Positions 40,589 through 41,939 of a DNA stretch of 41,939 bases are shown piece after piece; positions within the stretch are counted from its first letter, which is position 1; every line of letters begins with the position of its first letter. The translations under genes and the position numbers were made by a program. The stretch spans positions 1 through 41,939 of the forward strand of contig CAYXSA010000031.1 of NCBI GenBank assembly GCA_964467315.1, read 5' to 3'. The notes under the pieces are model-generated. The model saw only the letters and a list, made by a program, of their open reading frames with translations, was not told the DNA's origin and did not search any database. Origin of the DNA: JAAFIM01 sp964467315. GTDB taxonomy: Bacteria; Bacteroidota; Bacteroidia; Chitinophagales; Saprospiraceae.

Positions 40589-41887
40589 TTATAGACCGAA
40601 AACTCTTTCAAGATAAGGATTTATCAGCAGCTTATCGGGGTCGAGTTGCTGGCGAAGCGCGAGAAAATCCGCCCAATGTGCGTAGGTAGTCGCCAGATTG
40701 TCGGCAGTGCGCGTGTGCATTTTTCCCCAATGCGGGCGACCATCGTATTGCATGCAAAGTTCTTCCATATCGCGGAAATACTCCTCGTGCGCAGTGCCCT
40801 CATAGACGTGAAAGGCGATGTAGGCGGAGTTTCGCCCGTTGGAAGGGCTTAACCAAATATCGTCCGCACGCGTCCAACGGCATTCAAGCGGAAAGAAAAC
40901 GCGGTATTGTTTTTCTTCCATCTTCGCCCGAATGGCGCGAACGAGGGCAGGAAAATGCTCTTCGGGCACATTATATTCCATCTCTTTGAAGCGTACATTG
41001 CGGGGCGAGGCATAAATAAGATGGCTATAATTTATGCGCTGTTCTTTGCCAATAAAGCCCGCCAATAGGCGATTGATGCGGCGATAATTGCCCGAAAAGG
41101 TACGCCCAAAGCGGCAAATAAGCCCAAAAACACCGTTTTCTAAAACGCTTTGATTGATAAATTTTTTCAGTCCGCTGTCTTTTACAGCCTCTTGCGTTTC
41201 GTTGGAAAATTTGAGCTGCACCGTATCGGTGTAAGGAAACCAATAAAATTCAAAATTGCGGTTCTCGATTTTGTACTTCTCCAGGTTTTGAAGTGTATCC
41301 TCCAAGCTGGCTTTATCAGTGCGGTAATCGAGTTTGTAGCTGTCTTGCAGTTGCAGCGTAACTTGGGTAACGATGCCCAAAGCGCCGAGCGCGACGCGGG
41401 CAGCGTTAAAAATTTCGGGTTTATCGTCGGCGCTGCATTCGATAAGCTCGCCCGCTGCGCTGATAAATCGCAGGGCGACAATTTGGGTCGAGATGCCGCC
41501 AAACTGTGTGCCCGTGCCATGCGTGCCCGTGCTGGTAGCGCCCGCGATGCTCTGTTTGTCGATGTCGCCTAAGTTTTGTTGTGCCAAACCTTCCGCATGC
41601 AAAAGTTTTCCAAGCGCGTTGATGGTCGTACCAGCCCAAACGCGTGCTTGTTTTTTGGCTTTATCCAGATGAATAAGCCCCTGCATGTTTTGCAAGGTAA
41701 CCAAATAATCATTGGTTTGCGCCAGTGGTGTGAAGGAATGCCCCGAACCGACCATGCGCACGCGCCGCCCCTCTTGGCGGGCACGCTGCAGAATGTCGAT
41801 AATTTCCTGCTCCGTGCTGGGGTGTAGCAGGGCGGTGGGCGTACATTCGACGTTGCGCGCCCAGTTTTTCCAAATTTTCTGACTCAT
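40589..41887 (-). CDS. FAD-linked aldono-1,4-lactone oxidase
   Basis: A 432-residue flavoprotein of the vanillyl-alcohol oxidase superfamily. It has the FAD domain with VGSGHSFTPL (46-55) and STGTHGTGTQFGG (~118-130), and an ALO-type cap and C-terminus with the HWGKMH motif near residue 382. Enzymes of this group oxidise D-arabinono-, L-gulono- or related 1,4-lactones to ascorbate-type products, using oxygen or another acceptor. The substrate cannot be read from the sequence. The His of GSGHS is the position that carries covalent FAD in some members. ATG 41885-41887 is three bases from a GAATGAC array that runs to the window edge. Confidence 0.9.
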   Translation of the reverse strand: MSQKIWKNWARNVECTPTALLHPSTEQEIIDILQRARQEGRRVRMVGSGHSFTPLAQTNDYLVTLQNMQGLIHLDKAKKQARVWAGTTINALGKLLHAEGLAQQNLGDIDKQSIAGATSTGTHGTGTQFGGISTQIVALRFISAAGELIECSADDKPEIFNAARVALGALGIVTQVTLQLQDSYKLDYRTDKASLEDTLQNLEKYKIENRNFEFYWFPYTDTVQLKFSNETQEAVKDSGLKKFINQSVLENGVFGLICRFGRTFSGNYRRINRLLAGFIGKEQRINYSHLIYASPRNVRFKEMEYNVPEEHFPALVRAIRAKMEEKQYRVFFPLECRWTRADDIWLSPSNGRNSAYIAFHVYEGTAHEEYFRDMEELCMQYDGRPHWGKMHTRTADNLATTYAHWADFLALRQQLDPDKLLINPYLERVFGL

Positions 41888-41890
41888 AGC

Positions 41891-41939
41891 GAATGACGAA
41901 TGACGAATGACGAATGACGAATGACGAATGACGAATGAC
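41891..41939. repeat. Perfect GAATGAC heptamer array reaching the window edge
   Basis: Seven perfect GAATGAC units occupy the last 49 bases. The array starts three bases upstream of the lactone oxidase ATG and is cut by the window end, so its full length is unknown. Confidence 0.97.

Overview
The window is chromosomal DNA from a member of the Bacteroidota, probably a Cytophagia-like lineage at roughly 50% GC. The evidence is: several promoters of the TTTG-N~20-TAnnTTTG type; a GYDIA-family GHMP kinase; an Omp28-type lipoprotein; a BatB-like von Willebrand protein; a carotenoid hydratase-like (CruF) protein; and a fatty-acid hydroxylase of the kind found in sulfonolipid or sphingolipid makers. 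No tRNA, rRNA, CRISPR array, prophage or transposase gene was seen. Two 100-N runs (3888-3987, 10618-10717) are scaffold gaps. Both gaps, and the right edge of the window, fall inside tandem repeats.

Layout. 1-4200: batB-like gene, Tat-exported metallophosphatase and UDP-glucuronate decarboxylase, all on the minus strand. 4215-13119: a large M16 peptidase lipoprotein, divergent from a giant outer-membrane protein (signal peptide, beta-barrel, at least 14 Ig-like repeats of 96 residues, low-complexity tail). 13400-16900: Tat-exported PhoX/DUF839 protein, Omp28-like lipoprotein, WG-repeat protein. 17459-20315: a compact operon of a small lipoprotein, a helical-repeat protein, a membrane protein, ruvB and a membrane protein. 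20528-31157: MscS channel, a double-AAA CbxX-type ATPase with a duplicated N-terminal domain, an AIPR-family (abortive infection) protein, a GT-C-like membrane protein, GHMP kinase and a membrane protein. 31160-41887: DinB-like protein, Lrp/AsnC regulator, BadF-type sugar kinase, a glutamine-amidotransferase-like protein that lacks its nucleophile, CruF-like protein with an overlapping membrane protein, iscX plus fatty-acid hydroxylase, dnaG, a PARG-type macrodomain protein and an aldonolactone oxidase.

The most unusual content is between the genes. Seventeen copies (plus one decayed copy) of a mosaic palindromic element fill most intergenic regions larger than 100 bp. The element has fixed blocks: an oligo-T/GGGCGTGCCC end, GGTCGGGCTAT, and CTATCCCTCACGC. 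The fixed blocks separate hairpin slots. The first stem co-varies between copies, and the hairpins in the other slots are exchanged and nested between copies. A second family consists of period-7 tandem arrays (GAATGAC, GAGTTAC/GAATTAC, TACTACC and a derived 22-bp unit) near gene starts and ends. These repeats supply the stop codons of at least six genes. Together they form a repeat ecology that no gene in the window explains.
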